Positions 23,880 to 35,846 of a stretch of 64,000 nucleotides of DNA are shown piece by piece. Origin of the DNA: Hypoxylon rubiginosum (lineage: Eukaryota > Ascomycota > Sordariomycetes > Xylariales > Hypoxylaceae); assembly GCA_902806565.1 (NCBI GenBank), contig CADCXA010000029.1, positions 372,001 to 436,000 of the forward strand. Reading direction: 5' to 3'. The notes beneath the pieces are model-generated. The model had not been told where the DNA came from and did no database searches. It saw nothing but the letters and a program-made list of their open reading frames with translations. Each line of letters begins with the position of its first letter. Position 1 is the stretch's first letter. A program made the position numbers and the translations under genes.

Positions 23880-25356
23880 ATGATGGATGACCCTTCGAGC
23901 CGCCAGCTTAATTATACGCCAGGCGACGAGCCACAGCGCGCCCCAGCCGTTTCTGCTTCCGCTGCCGCTGCCACTGCCACTATATCCCCCGCCATATCGT
24001 CGGCCTTGGGCTTGCACTCGACAATACCATTACCTCGAGCCGGTCACGAGCTTCCCTTTGTGCAGCCGTCATCCTATCTCAGACCCAAAATTCGCAGTCG
24101 TACAGTCCCTACGCCCACGACACCGATGACTCCCATTGACGAAGAGCAGCTGCAAGGCCTGGTAAGCTATAGCTACTCTTTCCATGCTTTCCCTTCGCTC
24201 CATCCGACTCCAGGTAGAAGGTTCCCGGTTTGCTAACCATCTGTTCGTGCATGTAGAAAGGCCTGCGCAACTTTCTTCGAGTCAGAACTAGCTACGATGT
24301 GCTTCCTCTGTCATTCCGCCTCATCGTACTTGACAATGATCTTCTGATCAGGAAAAGCTTAGATATATTGATCCAGAATGGTATTCTTCTAAATCCATAT
24401 GACGCTCGCTCCGTTTTGACATGCCACTGATGTGCGAACTGTTAGGAATTGTCTCGGCGCCACTCTGGGATTCCCATCAATCTCGATTCGCCGGCTTGCT
24501 TACCGCGACCGATTACATAAATCTAATCCAATACTACTGCCAGTTTCCCGAGCATATCGACGATGTGGACAAGTTTAGGTTAAGCAGTCTTCGTGGTATG
24601 TTTTTTATGTGCCCGGTGTCAATGCGCGGGCGGATCGTGCAGATCGAAGAAGACAGTGTGGCTGACGCTTTGGTGAAAAAAGATATCGAAAAGGCAATCG
24701 GCGTTCTCCCGTTAGAAACAGTCTCCGTACATCCGACAAGACCGCTTTACGAAGCATGTAGTCGCATGCTTAAGAGCCGTGCCCGCCGGATCCCGCTCGT
24801 CGATATCGACCACGAAACCGAGAGAGAAACGGTCGTAAGCGTCATAACGCAGTACCGCATCCTCAAATTTATTGCGGTCAACACGGAGCAACACACGATG
24901 CTTCTCAAGCAGACGGTACGAGAGATTGGATTAGGCACCTACAAGAACCTCGCGACGGCCAAGATGATGGACTCGGTCCTCGAAGTGATCAATCTGATGG
25001 TGGTTCACAATATCTCGGCCGTGCCTATCGTCGACAAGAACAACGTCGTTCTTAACGTATTCGAGGCCGTCGATGTAATACCATGTATCAAGGGTGGCGT
25101 TTACGAAGAATTAAAGTCCACAGTAGGGGACGCATTATCGAGAAGGCCAGACGATTTTCAGGGTATCTATACTTGCCAAGAGGATGACAGGCTGGATTCG
25201 GTTTTCACCACGCTACGCCAATCCCGAGTGCACAGGCTGGTAGTCATCGATGACAATTGGCATCTTAAGGGAATTATATCTCTGTCCGACATCCTCAAGT
25301 ACGTCTTATTTACCGGCGTTACTAGTGATGAGGGCGAATACTTTCCTCCGCCTTGA
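23880..25356 (+). CDS. snf4: AMPK/SNF1 gamma subunit (Snf4), four CBS domains
   Basis: Predicted 409 residues from exons 23880-24161, 24257-24380, 24446-24595 and 24683-25356. Snf4 is the nucleotide-sensing subunit of the SNF1/AMPK kinase, which controls the response to glucose limitation. The N-terminal 90 residues are Ala/Pro/Thr-rich and low complexity. Then come CBS1 (from LRNFLRVRTSYDVLPLS), CBS2 (ETVSVHPTRPLYEACSRML with RARRIPLVD), CBS3 (TAKMMDSVLEVINLMVVHNISAVPIVD) and CBS4 (CQEDDRLDSVFTTLRQSRVHRLVVID, then LKGIISLSDILKY). The third intron (24596-24682) is set by the conserved join LRDIEKAIG; it is 87 bp and has no stop in frame, so retention would only add 29 residues. Two ATGs adjoin at the start. 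Confidence 0.95.
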
Positions 25357-26156
25357 CAAGCCGATGATGACTTGAGGCTTTTTGACTTTGACGACGCTTA
25401 CGGCACATACACTCGCAATTTGGAAACGGCGGCAAGGAGGTCATGGGGTTAAATGGGCATTGGTAGGCATTGCAAGGGAGTCTGGCGTTTGGAAGACTAG
25501 GGGTATTTGCATACGGACGGGGTGTATTTGATCCCACAGAGGTTCTCGTTCGTTCCATTTCGGCCGTACACGCGTATCGACCGGACGGAGTATTCGAATC
25601 TAGGAGGGTAACGAGTTTTCTAGATGCCTCACCAAGTGGGAGATAAAACTTAGATCTAACTATGGACTATGGAGATATAGCACGGATGGCACATCCTCGT
25701 GATGCAAATACAATGCCCGTATCCAAGGCTGCTTCCTCCGGTTACGCGTCTCTCTGTCCTTAGTTCTTTCTATTCTCACACTATTCTCACTCTATTCACG
25801 TTCCATCTTGCCTTGGATACGTTAGATGTTGCCATGGACTCCGGACTCCATATGAGAGTGCGGACTGCTAATTCTTTCCCCCTTCGAAGGTACAGCCATG
25901 GAACGCCATCCACGACACGTAGCTTCCATTAGGCCTACACAGCATTACATATACCAGGTACCTACCCAGGTATATTTTAGCCATGGAAGGATGGGGATGA
26001 CCGTAACTGTTGCTTGAAAACTCGGAGGACGGCGATAACAGGTTCCTAGGTAAACTCAGATATTTCGTCGTTGCGAGCTTTCAATTTCATTCTCCCATTT
26101 TATCCTTCTATTGCTACATGTTTGGAGCCTGTGAGAAATAGGCTCTGTATGATCAG
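25357..26156. other. Intergenic, Snf4 to RhoGAP
   Basis: 3' UTR of Snf4 and promoter of the RhoGAP gene. Contains GGTACCTACCCAGGTA near 25967 and other copies of the recurrent CCTAGGTA-type motif. No gene seen. Confidence 0.55.
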
Positions 26157-29100
26157 ATGCAGTCTTATCATTATGATAATACTCCGATTCCCGACAAAGG
26201 CAAGGAACACCCACCGACGACGAGCTGGTCCATGTCTTCCCAACCCTTCCCCTACCAACGAAGACGTCCGCTCTCGCACACGACGTTAGGGAGACCGCAG
26301 GCAGCGTTGGCTACTTCTCGCTCGCTCGGTACCATAGAAGTTCCTAGTCGCCGTAAGAGCAACACTTGGACTTCCTCCAGCGGCGACCCGCTGTTGCTCT
26401 CCGAGGGCGACCAGGTAGATGATAGAGAGGCATTCATCAACAACTATAACCATCTCGCCAACAAGGTATCTTCTTATAAGAACCTTTAGCTAACAGATCT
26501 GCTGACTGAGACATAGTACGGCATCCGGCCACTCGTACCTGGTGACTTTTCGGGCAACGTTAGTGAGATCAGCCCATGAGGAAATAGATATTATTTACAA
26601 TGATAATAGGAAAACCCGTCCAGGCCGGGTCAAACTCGAAAAGGAAGCTGGGTCTCCAGAGCCATACGACGGACATCATCTGGACACTCGACCAAGACCG
26701 TCATTGCCAAGGGAGAAGAACGGCATCTTCGTCGCCGGCGCAGCATCAGTGATGCTGCTTTGAATCTTGTGCATCACCCAAGGACAGACGGACTAAAGAA
26801 TAAAGACCTCGAAGCTCTGGTGCGACTATGTGGGAAGAGCTTCTTCTATTTGCCGCTGGGCTATGCCCCGTGTTCCTTGGTGTTGCCCACTTGCTTTCGC
26901 GCAGTCGCGCAAGCTCTCGTACAACATGGTCAGGAAATGAGCCCTATTGATTTATTGCCTCGTAGCTAATGCATGCCCACTGTAGTCGATACGCGGGGAA
27001 TCTTCCGAGTACCAGGCTCCATCCGAGTCGTAAATACGTTATACGAGTATTACTGCGCCGACAGAGACGTGGACAACATCGCCACCACGACTCGATGTCC
27101 GGACCTCCCTGCCCATATTAGGTGCAGTCCTCATGATATTGCATCTGCTTTCAAGAGATTTCTTGCTGGGCTGCCGGGCGGAATTCTGGGGTCCATATCC
27201 TTGTTTGATGCCTTGGTTGCAATTCATTATCAACTCCATGTCGGCCCTGAGTATAGTCAGACCAGACAGACCAAACTCCGGGCTAGACTGATCGCGCTCG
27301 CAATTGGCACCGTCAAGTCTCAGTACCAGAGGGAACTGATTTGCGCTGTGTTTGGCCTGCTATGCCTCATCGGTCGAACTGCAGAAACTGCTCCCCGAGA
27401 GGATGAGCACGGGAGACCACTCCCAACAACGAACCTAATGGGATACAATGCCCTAGGAATAGTGTTCGGCCCTCTATTGGTCAATGACTTGATTGATTCT
27501 TACAAAATGAGGGTGGCGGATCCAGCAGCCGGGCTGGTTTTGCTTCCAGTATCGTCTCCGAAGTCTCGAAAAGAGAGACACAGGCATAGACACCGACACA
27601 AGAGATCGAACACCCAACCTGATGACTCCGCCGTAGACAAGATCCGCATTGCTAATAGCATTGCAGAGATGGTAATAGTACATTGGAGAGAGGTTGTCCG
27701 ACAAATGCGGAGTTTAGGCACTCTGAAGATGAGACGACATGAAGCTGCTGCCCAGTATGACACGGATAGGATTAATGTTATCTCGTCAACCTCGGATTCG
27801 TACTCATTAAGAAACCCACCCTTGCGACCGGGTTGGGATGAGCCTGGACCATCCCATCGACATAAGGATGGAAGCGTTTCTCCCCTTGCCATAACCCCAA
27901 CACCATCACCTAGTAAGTATGTCTTTTCGTGATACAACTTTAAGCATTAACGGTTGGAATTAGAGCTTGGCTTTTCGGCGAAATCTCGAGTCGGCAATGG
28001 AGATCAGCTTAAGCCGCTATCTGTAAAACGACGTCGATCGGGGCCGTCTAGCTCTAACGCTTCACATAAAGCCTCTGCCAAACCGCCAGCGACTTACCTT
28101 TCCCCAACGGTGGAAGAAAGCTCATCGCCTAGCAACGCGATGATAGGTGTAGCCCAGACAGATTGTTCAGTGACAGAACCTGTGCTTAGGTATAGCTTTG
28201 AAAGGGCTTCGCATAGTTCGAGCTTGCGGAGATCGCCGACTGGTAGTGGGAGTAAAACCGAGGGCAAAATCTTCAATGCCGACGGATATATTCGAAGCCA
28301 TGCCGATCTACTCCATCCCGACTTGCCCAACCATAAGTCGAAACTCCACGGTAGCAACTCATCAGACCATATCGTATCCGGTAGCGAGATAACATTCCAT
28401 AGTGTCAGATCGTCTGTTACCGAAGTCGGAAATCATGAGGAATACTTGCCACGATCTGGTAGCTATTCTTCAAGAACCAAGGACCCTGTGTCGCTGGGTG
28501 AATATTCACCAATGAAGCCAAGCACATCGGTAAGATCATTGCTATTAGCTAGCGGAGATTATTTTGACACCCAGGCACAGGATATTAGCCCTGCTGATAG
28601 ATGGGAAGCTCTCACTCGAGCCAGTAGGGCCAGCACGGAATCCCTTTCGCAATCCATAAAGGAGAGACGCTTGAAGCGTGCCCCCAACTACGCAGCGCTT
28701 CGACAAAGCGAAGAGACCCCAAAAGTACCAGAGTGGAAACGACTGCTCACGAACAAGCGGAGCGGAGAGAAACAGAAGCAGCAGCCGGCGAAGCTTTCTC
28801 CTAAGAAGATGAGTAAATTCGAGCTTTCCCCTGTGTCTAGACCTTCTAGGGAAATGATGTCTCCGCGGAAATCAAGAACAGGATCGCCAGCCAAGAGTGT
28901 GTTTGGCGAAGGAAGTGGCTCAGTATCCCAGCGTTCGACCTCGAAACCAATCAACGGCGCGGTCAAGGCAATGACTGCACTATTTAAGAGACCTGCCAAA
29001 TATTCGCCTGCTGGCCCGACCACTGTTCTTACTGGAAGAACAGATCGCAGCTCTATAGATACTGGTAGTGTTCGCTTTCCATGCTCCAGAAGCGCATCGA

Positions 29101-30194
29101 TGTCGAAGTCTGGCAGGTCCAGAGCCTCTCCGTCCGCTAGTTCACAGTCAAAGACTTTCAATGGTTCCAAAAGCGGGCCTCAATTGGATACGCCAACCTT
29201 GATAGGATTCGCGTCCTCGGTCAATCACAGTTATGCTTCTCCGGCTACTTCCTCTCGTGCGACTCCCAAGGATACACCGACCAGGCCGCCGCCTGTTTCC
29301 TTGCGTCCTATAGGCGGTTCGTACTTTGCCCCGAGAAAGGCGCCTCAAATTCCGTCGACGGAGCAAGTGCCCCAGCGCGACCGAGAACTCGACCAGCCGC
29401 CGAGCTTAGGGACCATGGTGCCCCATCTAGAAGAGCCGCCGGTCGCCCAGCACATCGTGTTCCCGCGGCCGCCCCAGGGGGCCCCGATGATGGAGTTCGA
29501 CGGGAGCGAGGACGAGCGGGGGTCGAGCCCGCGGCCGGGAAGTAGCAATTCGATGCTGCACGCGCAGATCCGCAGCCTGCGGCGGCAGCTGGAGGCGCGG
29601 GCGGAGGAGTGCGCGCAGCTGCGGCGGCGGCTCGAGGCGCGCGACAACACGAACTTGGACGTGGGCCGGCTCTGCGAGCAGCTTCGGACGGCGCGGCGCG
29701 AGGCCAGGACGTGGCGCGGGCGGGCCGAGGCGGCCGAGAAGCGCGTCGCGGTGTTCGAGCAGTTCACGGCGCGGGTCCGCGGGCTGCGGGACGCGGTCGC
29801 GGAGGAGACGGGACTGCTGATGCCGGCTCCGGGTGCCGTCGACGGTCAGGTCGACGGGCTGCTGCTAAGCGTTGTGGGCGGTCACGGTCACGGTCAGGGG
29901 CAGCAGGGGCAGGGTTCTTCGTCGTCGTCGGTCTCGTGCTCCGAGCACACGGAGAACTGGGAGGAGCTGCGAGGCCGGATCCGGCAGACCATGAAGGAGC
30001 GGGCCGCGGCCACCGCCGAGGACGCGGACGCGGACGACGAGGGCGGTCCGGCGCGGAAGGGCAAGAAGATGGATAAGGGCAAGGGTCCGTGGAAGAAAAC
30101 GGCGGTGCTTGACGAGCGGACGGCGCAGCTCTGGGCTATTGCCGAGGAGTTGCTGGTGCTTGATAGTCGTAGCAAGGGTGAGGGCGACGAGTAA
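26157..30194 (+). CDS. RhoGAP-domain protein with C-terminal coiled coil
   Basis: Predicted 1275 residues from exons 26157-26465, 26517-26558, 26610-26928, 26986-27912 and 27964-30194. The RhoGAP domain (about 165-400) speeds GTP hydrolysis on Rho GTPases and thereby regulates polarity, actin or wall-integrity signalling. The arginine finger is Arg231 in GIFRVPGS, and the helix block FKRFLAGLPGGILGS is intact. A long Ser/Pro-rich, probably disordered middle follows (about 530-1000). A strong coiled coil closes it (about 1060-1145, MLHAQIRSLRRQLEARAEE onward) before an acidic/basic tail. Exon 3 is read in the frame giving NPSRPGQTRKG and SISDAALNLVHHPR; an alternative open frame (26542-26763) was set aside because it does not join to the GAP domain. 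The DNA becomes abruptly GC-rich from about 29430. The target GTPase cannot be told. Confidence 0.88.
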
Positions 30195-30305
30195 TGGGTT
30201 AATGGTCTGATGGATTAATGGAGGGCTGACGGACCAATGGATCAATGGATTAATGGGCTCTGATGGGCTCTGATGGGCTTAATGGGTTCGAATGGATGGA
30301 TGGCT
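30193..30305 (+). repeat. Degenerate ATGG-rich tandem repeat after the RhoGAP stop codon
   Basis: Beginning at the stop codon, imperfect units of TTAATGG and CCAATGGAT alternate, with an exact GGGCTCTGAT doublet at about 30256-30275. It lies in the presumed 3' UTR. Confidence 0.7.
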
Positions 30306-31617
30306 TGAGGCTGGTTTAAGACGCCGTGGGATAATGGGATAGGGGGAGGGGGGTAATAAGGGTAGTTTGTCACGGGTTATTACGGTAATGGTTGGATCCA
30401 ATTAATAAGTAGTAGTATTGGACGGTGGTAAGGGTAGTTTAGGGTAGTCTTTAGGTGGAGGACGAGTAGAGTCGGTGGTAGACTAGATTTAATGGAATCG
30501 TCGTTGCAATACGGATTCGTGGTGTAGACGTTGATGGTTGGACTGTTGGCTTACTTGGGTGTTACCTAGAGAGTTTTGACTTATCGTTTTATTAAGGGTA
30601 AAATGTCTTGTTCTAAGAATATCGTATTCTCCTAGAGCTCCTAGGACAAGGAGAGCATTGAATTACTCCTAGGTAAGTCTGTAAGAGTAACTTAACTTCT
30701 CGCTTATATGGCAATGCCGAATAGTACTGATAAGCTTGAACAAGTTTCTTGTTTATAGCTTGCCCATTATTGGCTACCTTCTACAGTATACCCAACACAT
30801 AGTATGCAGCCCTGAACAGCAATAAGGACGGTGATGAAGGGTGATTTGCGTCTTAGCTGCTTACTATGTATCTCTCCCTAACCAACCACCTATATGGCCC
30901 ATACCTATATGTAGTATCTCCCTATCATGTAGAGAAGTGCAGAAGCTGTACGACAGATTAGGGAGAACCTGGACTCTTCCATCGGAGAGATTAGGTGCTT
31001 AGAGGCGTTAAGGTTCTCGGCTTGGGAGTGGTAGGGTGGTGAGCTGTCATTGATATGGATGACAACCTTAGCTCCAATGCTTGAAGAAGCAAGAGATGCA
31101 TGTGTTATGCTGTAGGTACTTGATCGTCAAGTATTTATATCACCAACTTTAGGTTTTAGGGTACATAAACTTGCTGTACCCAAAGTTGGATCTGGAAAAG
31201 GATAGACATTGGGCTTGCATGGGTCGTGGCGCGGGATTGGTTGCGATTCCCCAGATTATCGGGAATAGGGTACAAAAGTACAAAGGTACAGAGGTACAGG
31301 GCCTGCATTTCTCCTTCCAGTTTCTTCCTGGTCGAATACGTCTACCAAGTTTCCTTATTCCCCTTCCAAAAAAAAAAACCAGCAACCATTTTCTTAATAC
31401 AACAACAATAGCTCGATATTCTATTGCTAGACGGCCGATGGCTGTGTAAAAGAGGTGGAAGGGCTTCGAACAGATCTAAATGCGCATGGTTGAAGATGAT
31501 TGGCCTTCGGTGCCCATCTCTACTACGACATCGCTACTGTGCTAACATACTTCACCAACCTCGAGTCGGTCCAGAAGTGACGACGTCGTCTAGCCGAACT
31601 TGTACACCTAAAACAAC
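30195..31617. other. Intergenic, RhoGAP to Dcr2-like gene
   Basis: Starts with the imperfect ATGG-type repeat listed separately, then AT-rich DNA with CCTAGGTA-type motifs (30632-30672). No gene has support. A C/A-rich leader precedes the next gene. Confidence 0.55.
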
Positions 31618-33398
31618 ATGACGCGACGGATAGTAAGTTGCTTCTAACCGAAGTCAGTATACGGCTATGTCCCAGAGCTAATGCTAATGCTATCATCTGC
31701 TACTAGGTGCGCACCGTATCCCAGCTCACTGCTGCCGCCGTCTTCACATTCCTTATCGTCTTCCTCCTCGACCGGAATTTCCGCCTCCTCCCCAATGCTG
31801 TCCATGAGTATATGCCCCAGCACCACCACGGGCTCATCGTTACCGATATAACCATCACTACGTGTTCAAAAATCAACCTATTTTCGTCTTGCAAACTCGA
31901 CCCCGAGTCATGGCACCGAGTAGAGAAGAACCTTTATCTGGACAAGTCCTGGGTCTCTAGCGCTTACGTCCACGTCCAGAGGAAGAAAGAAGAGGAGCTC
32001 GTGTCCGATGACAAGGTGGTTGTGGGCGTCACCGTCGGTCGACTTGACCCTTCAACGGGAGGGAAGGGAAAGACCGACGAAAAATGGGAGTCTCGTCCTG
32101 CTGGGTTGTGGGTGCTGCGGTCGTCCAAGCCGACTGCGAGCGATTCTAAGAAGGCCGTGACGGCTATCGATATCCTTTTCGGCGACGACGCCGTGGAAGC
32201 TCGGGACGGGTGGCAACTCCAGAATATGGCGCTGTTGCTAGACGCCGGTCACGACATACCATCGGCCCACATCACGGTCCGACAGGGGACGCAGGTTGAG
32301 CCGATAAGACCTCAGCCGCGGGTGAACGACAATGGGAAATTCAAGATCATGCAGCTTGCAGATCTGCATCTGAGCACAGGCGTGGGTCATTGTAGGGACC
32401 CCGTCCCCGAAAAAATCGAAGGAGAGGATTGCATGGCCGATCTGCGAACTCTGCATTTTGTGACCACGTTGCTAGACGACGAGAAGCCGGATCTGGTAGT
32501 TCTTAGCGGCGACCAGGTGAACGGCGATAGCGCGCCCGATGCGCAGTCGGCCATTTTCAAGTACGCGCAGCTACTCATCAAACGCAAGATTCCCTATGTG
32601 TCTATATTCGGCAATCATGACGACGAAGGGGCGCTGCCGAGACCCGCACAGATGGCGCTGATTGAGCAACTCCCGTATTCGTTGTCGGTAGCCGGACCAG
32701 ATGATATCGACGGTGTTGGTAACTACTATATCGAAGTTCTCGCGCAAGGAACATCGAAGCATTCTGCGCTTACAGTATACCTGCTTGATTCCCACTCATA
32801 TTCTCCGGACGAGCGGCAGTGGAGCGGCTACGACTGGATCAAGAAGAACCAGATAGACTGGTTCCGGCAGACATCCGAGGGTCTGAAGAAGAAACACAAA
32901 GAATACACCCACATTCATATGGATGTAGCATTCATCCACATACCCCTCCCGGAATACAGAGACGCAACCTCTCCGTATGTAGGTGAATGGAGAGAAGGTG
33001 TCACGGCGCCCAAGTTTAACTCAGGATTCCGCGATGCCTTGGTTGAGCAAGGTGTCGTCATGGTCAGCTGTGGACAGTATGTACTCTCATTACCCCCTTT
33101 TATGCCACCTAACTAATATTTAATTTCTAGTGATCATGCAAACGAGTATTGTATGCTATCAAGCAACAAGGAGTCGAAGAAGCCGGAACTTTGGATGTGC
33201 TACGGCGGTGGCGCCGGTTTTGGAGGATACGGCGGCTACGGCGGCTTCGTTCGCCGGGTTCGGTTCTTCGACATCGACATGAACGAAGCGCGAATCACGA
33301 CTTATAAACGACTCGAGCACGGCGATACCTCAGGCCGCATCGATCAGCAGATTATTGTCGACGGGGGCAATGTAGTTCCTCCTAAGAAACACAGCTAG
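31618..33398 (+). CDS. Dcr2-like calcineurin-type metallophosphoesterase, membrane anchored
   Basis: Predicted 550 residues from exons 31618-31632 (only MTRRI), 31707-33076 and 33131-33398. The splice at 33076/33131 rebuilds the conserved GHDHANEY. A signal-anchor segment (about residues 9-25, LTAAAVFTFLIVFLL) precedes a lumenal N-terminal region. All metallophosphoesterase motifs are present in order: ADLHLS, VLSGDQVNGD, FGNHDDEG, FIHIPLPEY and GHDH. These bind a two-metal centre. The relatives of yeast Dcr2 affect cell-cycle start and ER unfolded-protein signalling; Siz1/Siw14-like functions are not implied. A glycine/tyrosine run (GGGAGFGGYGGYGGF) lies near the end. Substrate is unknown. 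Confidence 0.9.
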
Positions 33399-34409
33399 GA
33401 TTAAGTGTTTCTCAAGTTCAAAAAGTAGCAGGAATTGCCATCCTCACTTACCGAGTTCTCCACGCTACGAAGGAGCTTGAAGAAAAACATTACTGCCAAT
33501 TCGCTTTTGGATGGATAGCTGTGCTTTATAAAACGATGCGAATCCGGGAAAATGGGGGATAACAACAAGGCACGACAAAAAAACTACGTGCGGCGTTTTG
33601 GAGCGTGGTAGAAAAGGTTTAGCGGGGAGGCTGTCTGTCTGTAGTCCTGTAGGGGTTTTACGGTGTCAAATAGGAGAGAGGAACGGAATGGCGTATATAT
33701 TTTTCCAGTAGCCGTCAAAAATCGACGAGACGACTTGAGCGTATGGTTCACACAGTACATCGACGAATTCAGGTGCGCCGTGTCTTTGCTAGTAGTTCGC
33801 GTTGGTTGTGATCGTACATAAGATAGTAATGCCGCCTGTCTAATACATGCTTTGTAGGTAATTATCTCTTAGACTTAGTTCCTCACGGGAAGGGCGTGTC
33901 CGTCATCTACAATGTCATTTGCAATCCATACTCTCACTACAGGGACTTGCTAGTGACTGTGATGGTAATTAACCACGGGCATAACAAGTCACGATAGCGT
34001 CTTGGGAAGATAAACTCGATCGCTTGCTAATTTTTATTGTCTGGTAGAAAGTATCTCCTATAGCGAGCGGCGTGACCATCCCTTACAATTCAGGGGTTTG
34101 AAATAGGTTAAGTATTCGCTTCTTTTCCCCCTTTTGACGGTCTTGGGAGTGCCCATTGCAGCATCTTGGAAGCCTGCTAAACCAAGAAGATATTCTCGGT
34201 TTCGAATCTGGGATCCTGTTAGTACCCATCTAGGCCAGTGTTTTATTATTGACGGCGATACTGTTCAAGCCACTTACGTACCAACCACTCAACTCAACTT
34301 TTTAACTCCCGAATCAAATCATACTAAATCGCTACTCACTCCCCTTATTTTTTTTTTCCTAATAAAAAACGATAGTCATTACCCAACCCTCGAGGCCAAC
34401 ACCATGCTG
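33399..34409. other. Intergenic between convergent genes
   Basis: About 1 kb of AT-rich sequence with 3' ends from both sides. A T-run sits at 34347-34358. No gene has support. Confidence 0.5.
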
Positions 34410-35846
34410 CTACCGCATTTCCGTATCGGGCCGAAACGACAAGGAGCGAAACGCGCTGGGAGCCTCCCACAAGCCGAGGCTCGTCGTACTCCGTTGCGAG
34501 ACTGAACTTCGTCGACCCGAAGCAACTGCCACTGCCGCCGCCGCCGCCGCCGCTCGCTCGACGTACGGCTGGAGAGCGTTTAACCGGCGCCGCGTTAGCA
34601 CGAGAACGTCATCGTCGCTATCTTCGTTATCATCGGGCCGGCTGTTGTTGCTGCGGTCACCGAGCGCCCGCGCGCGGACTACGCGGGAACTTTGTCCTTC
34701 GCTCGGCTGTTGTACCTGTTCCTGCTCTTCCTGCTCTTCCTGCCGCTGCCGCTCCTGCTGCCACTCCTGCTGTTGCCGTGCCAGCTCCTCCAGCTCCTCC
34801 AGCTCCCGTCGCGGGTACGGAGTGTCCTCCCACGCGCTGCCGTCGATCAGGCGCAGGAGCCGCCGGTTGTTGTCGTTGGAGGGGTGGTAGTTTAGGCTCA
34901 AGGAATGCATCGCTAGCGGGTTGGGCCGCCGGCCGTACGGGTCCCAGTCCGAGGGGGGCTGGAAGAACGGGTTGGGGATGTTTTCTGAGCGTTCGTCGTG
35001 TTCCCCGTTGACTCCGTTGGATCCGTTGGTTCCGTTTGCCCTCCTGGTCCCGTTGGCGGCCCCGTTGGTGACCCCGTTGGCGACACCGTTGGCCCCGTTG
35101 ATCCCGTCTCTTCTTCTGGCTGCAGTGGCTTCCAATGTATTGAAGACGTCGTCAATGGCCTCCCCGATAGCGTTGAAGGTCTCGTTGGTCCCGTCGGCGA
35201 TGGAGCCAGTGGGCGGCGTAGGGGGCTCCGCGCCGGTGCTGTCGCTATCGCTCTGGCTACTGCCGCCGTCGGAGCTGCTCTAGTACTCCGTGTCCGACAC
35301 CGCATTCCAGGGGGGGTCCTCGGCACCTCCGCCGCCCCTGTTGTAACTCCAGCTTCTGCCGACGCCGCTGCCGCTGCCACCGCCGCCCGCGCGGACGCGC
35401 ACAAACGCCACGCTGAAGCACCGGTCGGCCGTGGGCAGCGCGTGCATGACGGGGCGGGAGTCGACGCCGAACCGGGCCTCGGCCTCGAGCAGGGACCAGA
35501 AGGCGTCGTCGTCCGGGTCGAGGCGGACGGCGCCGGGGGCGGCGGTCCGCGTCTGCTGCGCGTACAGCGCGACCCGGTACCCCTCGCGCCGGCACTGCTC
35601 CCAGCACACGCGGGCGGGGCGCCGGTACGGGACCGCCGGGTGCGGGACCGGGTGGAAGGGCGGCGACGGCGAACGCGACGCGCGCAGGAGCCGGTCCCGC
35701 AGCCGCCGGACCATGACGCGGCAGAGGGCCGCGTGCGCGCGCCGGCGGCTGCGCGGGTCCGGGGGCAGGCGGGTGCGCGGGCGCGGGGGCGACGTGGGTA
35801 GACGGCGCGGGCGGTGCGATGTGCCGTTTACGGTTGCGTACGGCAT
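34410..35846 (-). CDS. Unrecognised family, paralogue 1; one frame interrupted by a single TAG
   Basis: Read from ATG at 35846 the frame stops after 188 residues at TAG (35282-35280), then continues in the same frame to TAG at 34412-34410, 478 codons in all if the stop is passed. Residues 1-188 are Arg/Pro-rich and hold the family core: YRVALYAQQ, DDDAFWSLLEAEARFGVDS, VAFVRVRA and NAVSDTEY. In the two relatives (36.5 kb and 39.7 kb) this EY is followed by Trp, and here the TAG occupies that codon. The next 123 codons have no ATG, so an independent downstream gene would have to skip half of the open frame. The extension has Asn-Gly repeats, a WDPYGRRPNPL block and a Glu/Gln-rich helix (RRELEELEELARQQQEWQ). 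A conservative annotator would call 35280-35846 only. Function unknown. Confidence 0.6.
35280..35282 (-). other. In-frame TAG at a conserved Trp position
   Basis: The codon follows GAG TAC and precedes AGC AGC. A UAG to UGG change in the mRNA (or the reverse mutation in DNA) would give EYW, as in both paralogues. Confidence 0.8.

Noticed and set aside
26542..26763. Alternative open frame over exon 3 of the RhoGAP gene
   Set aside because: It ends in a stop and cannot join to the GAP domain, whereas the other frame reads into SISDAALNLVHHPR and onward.
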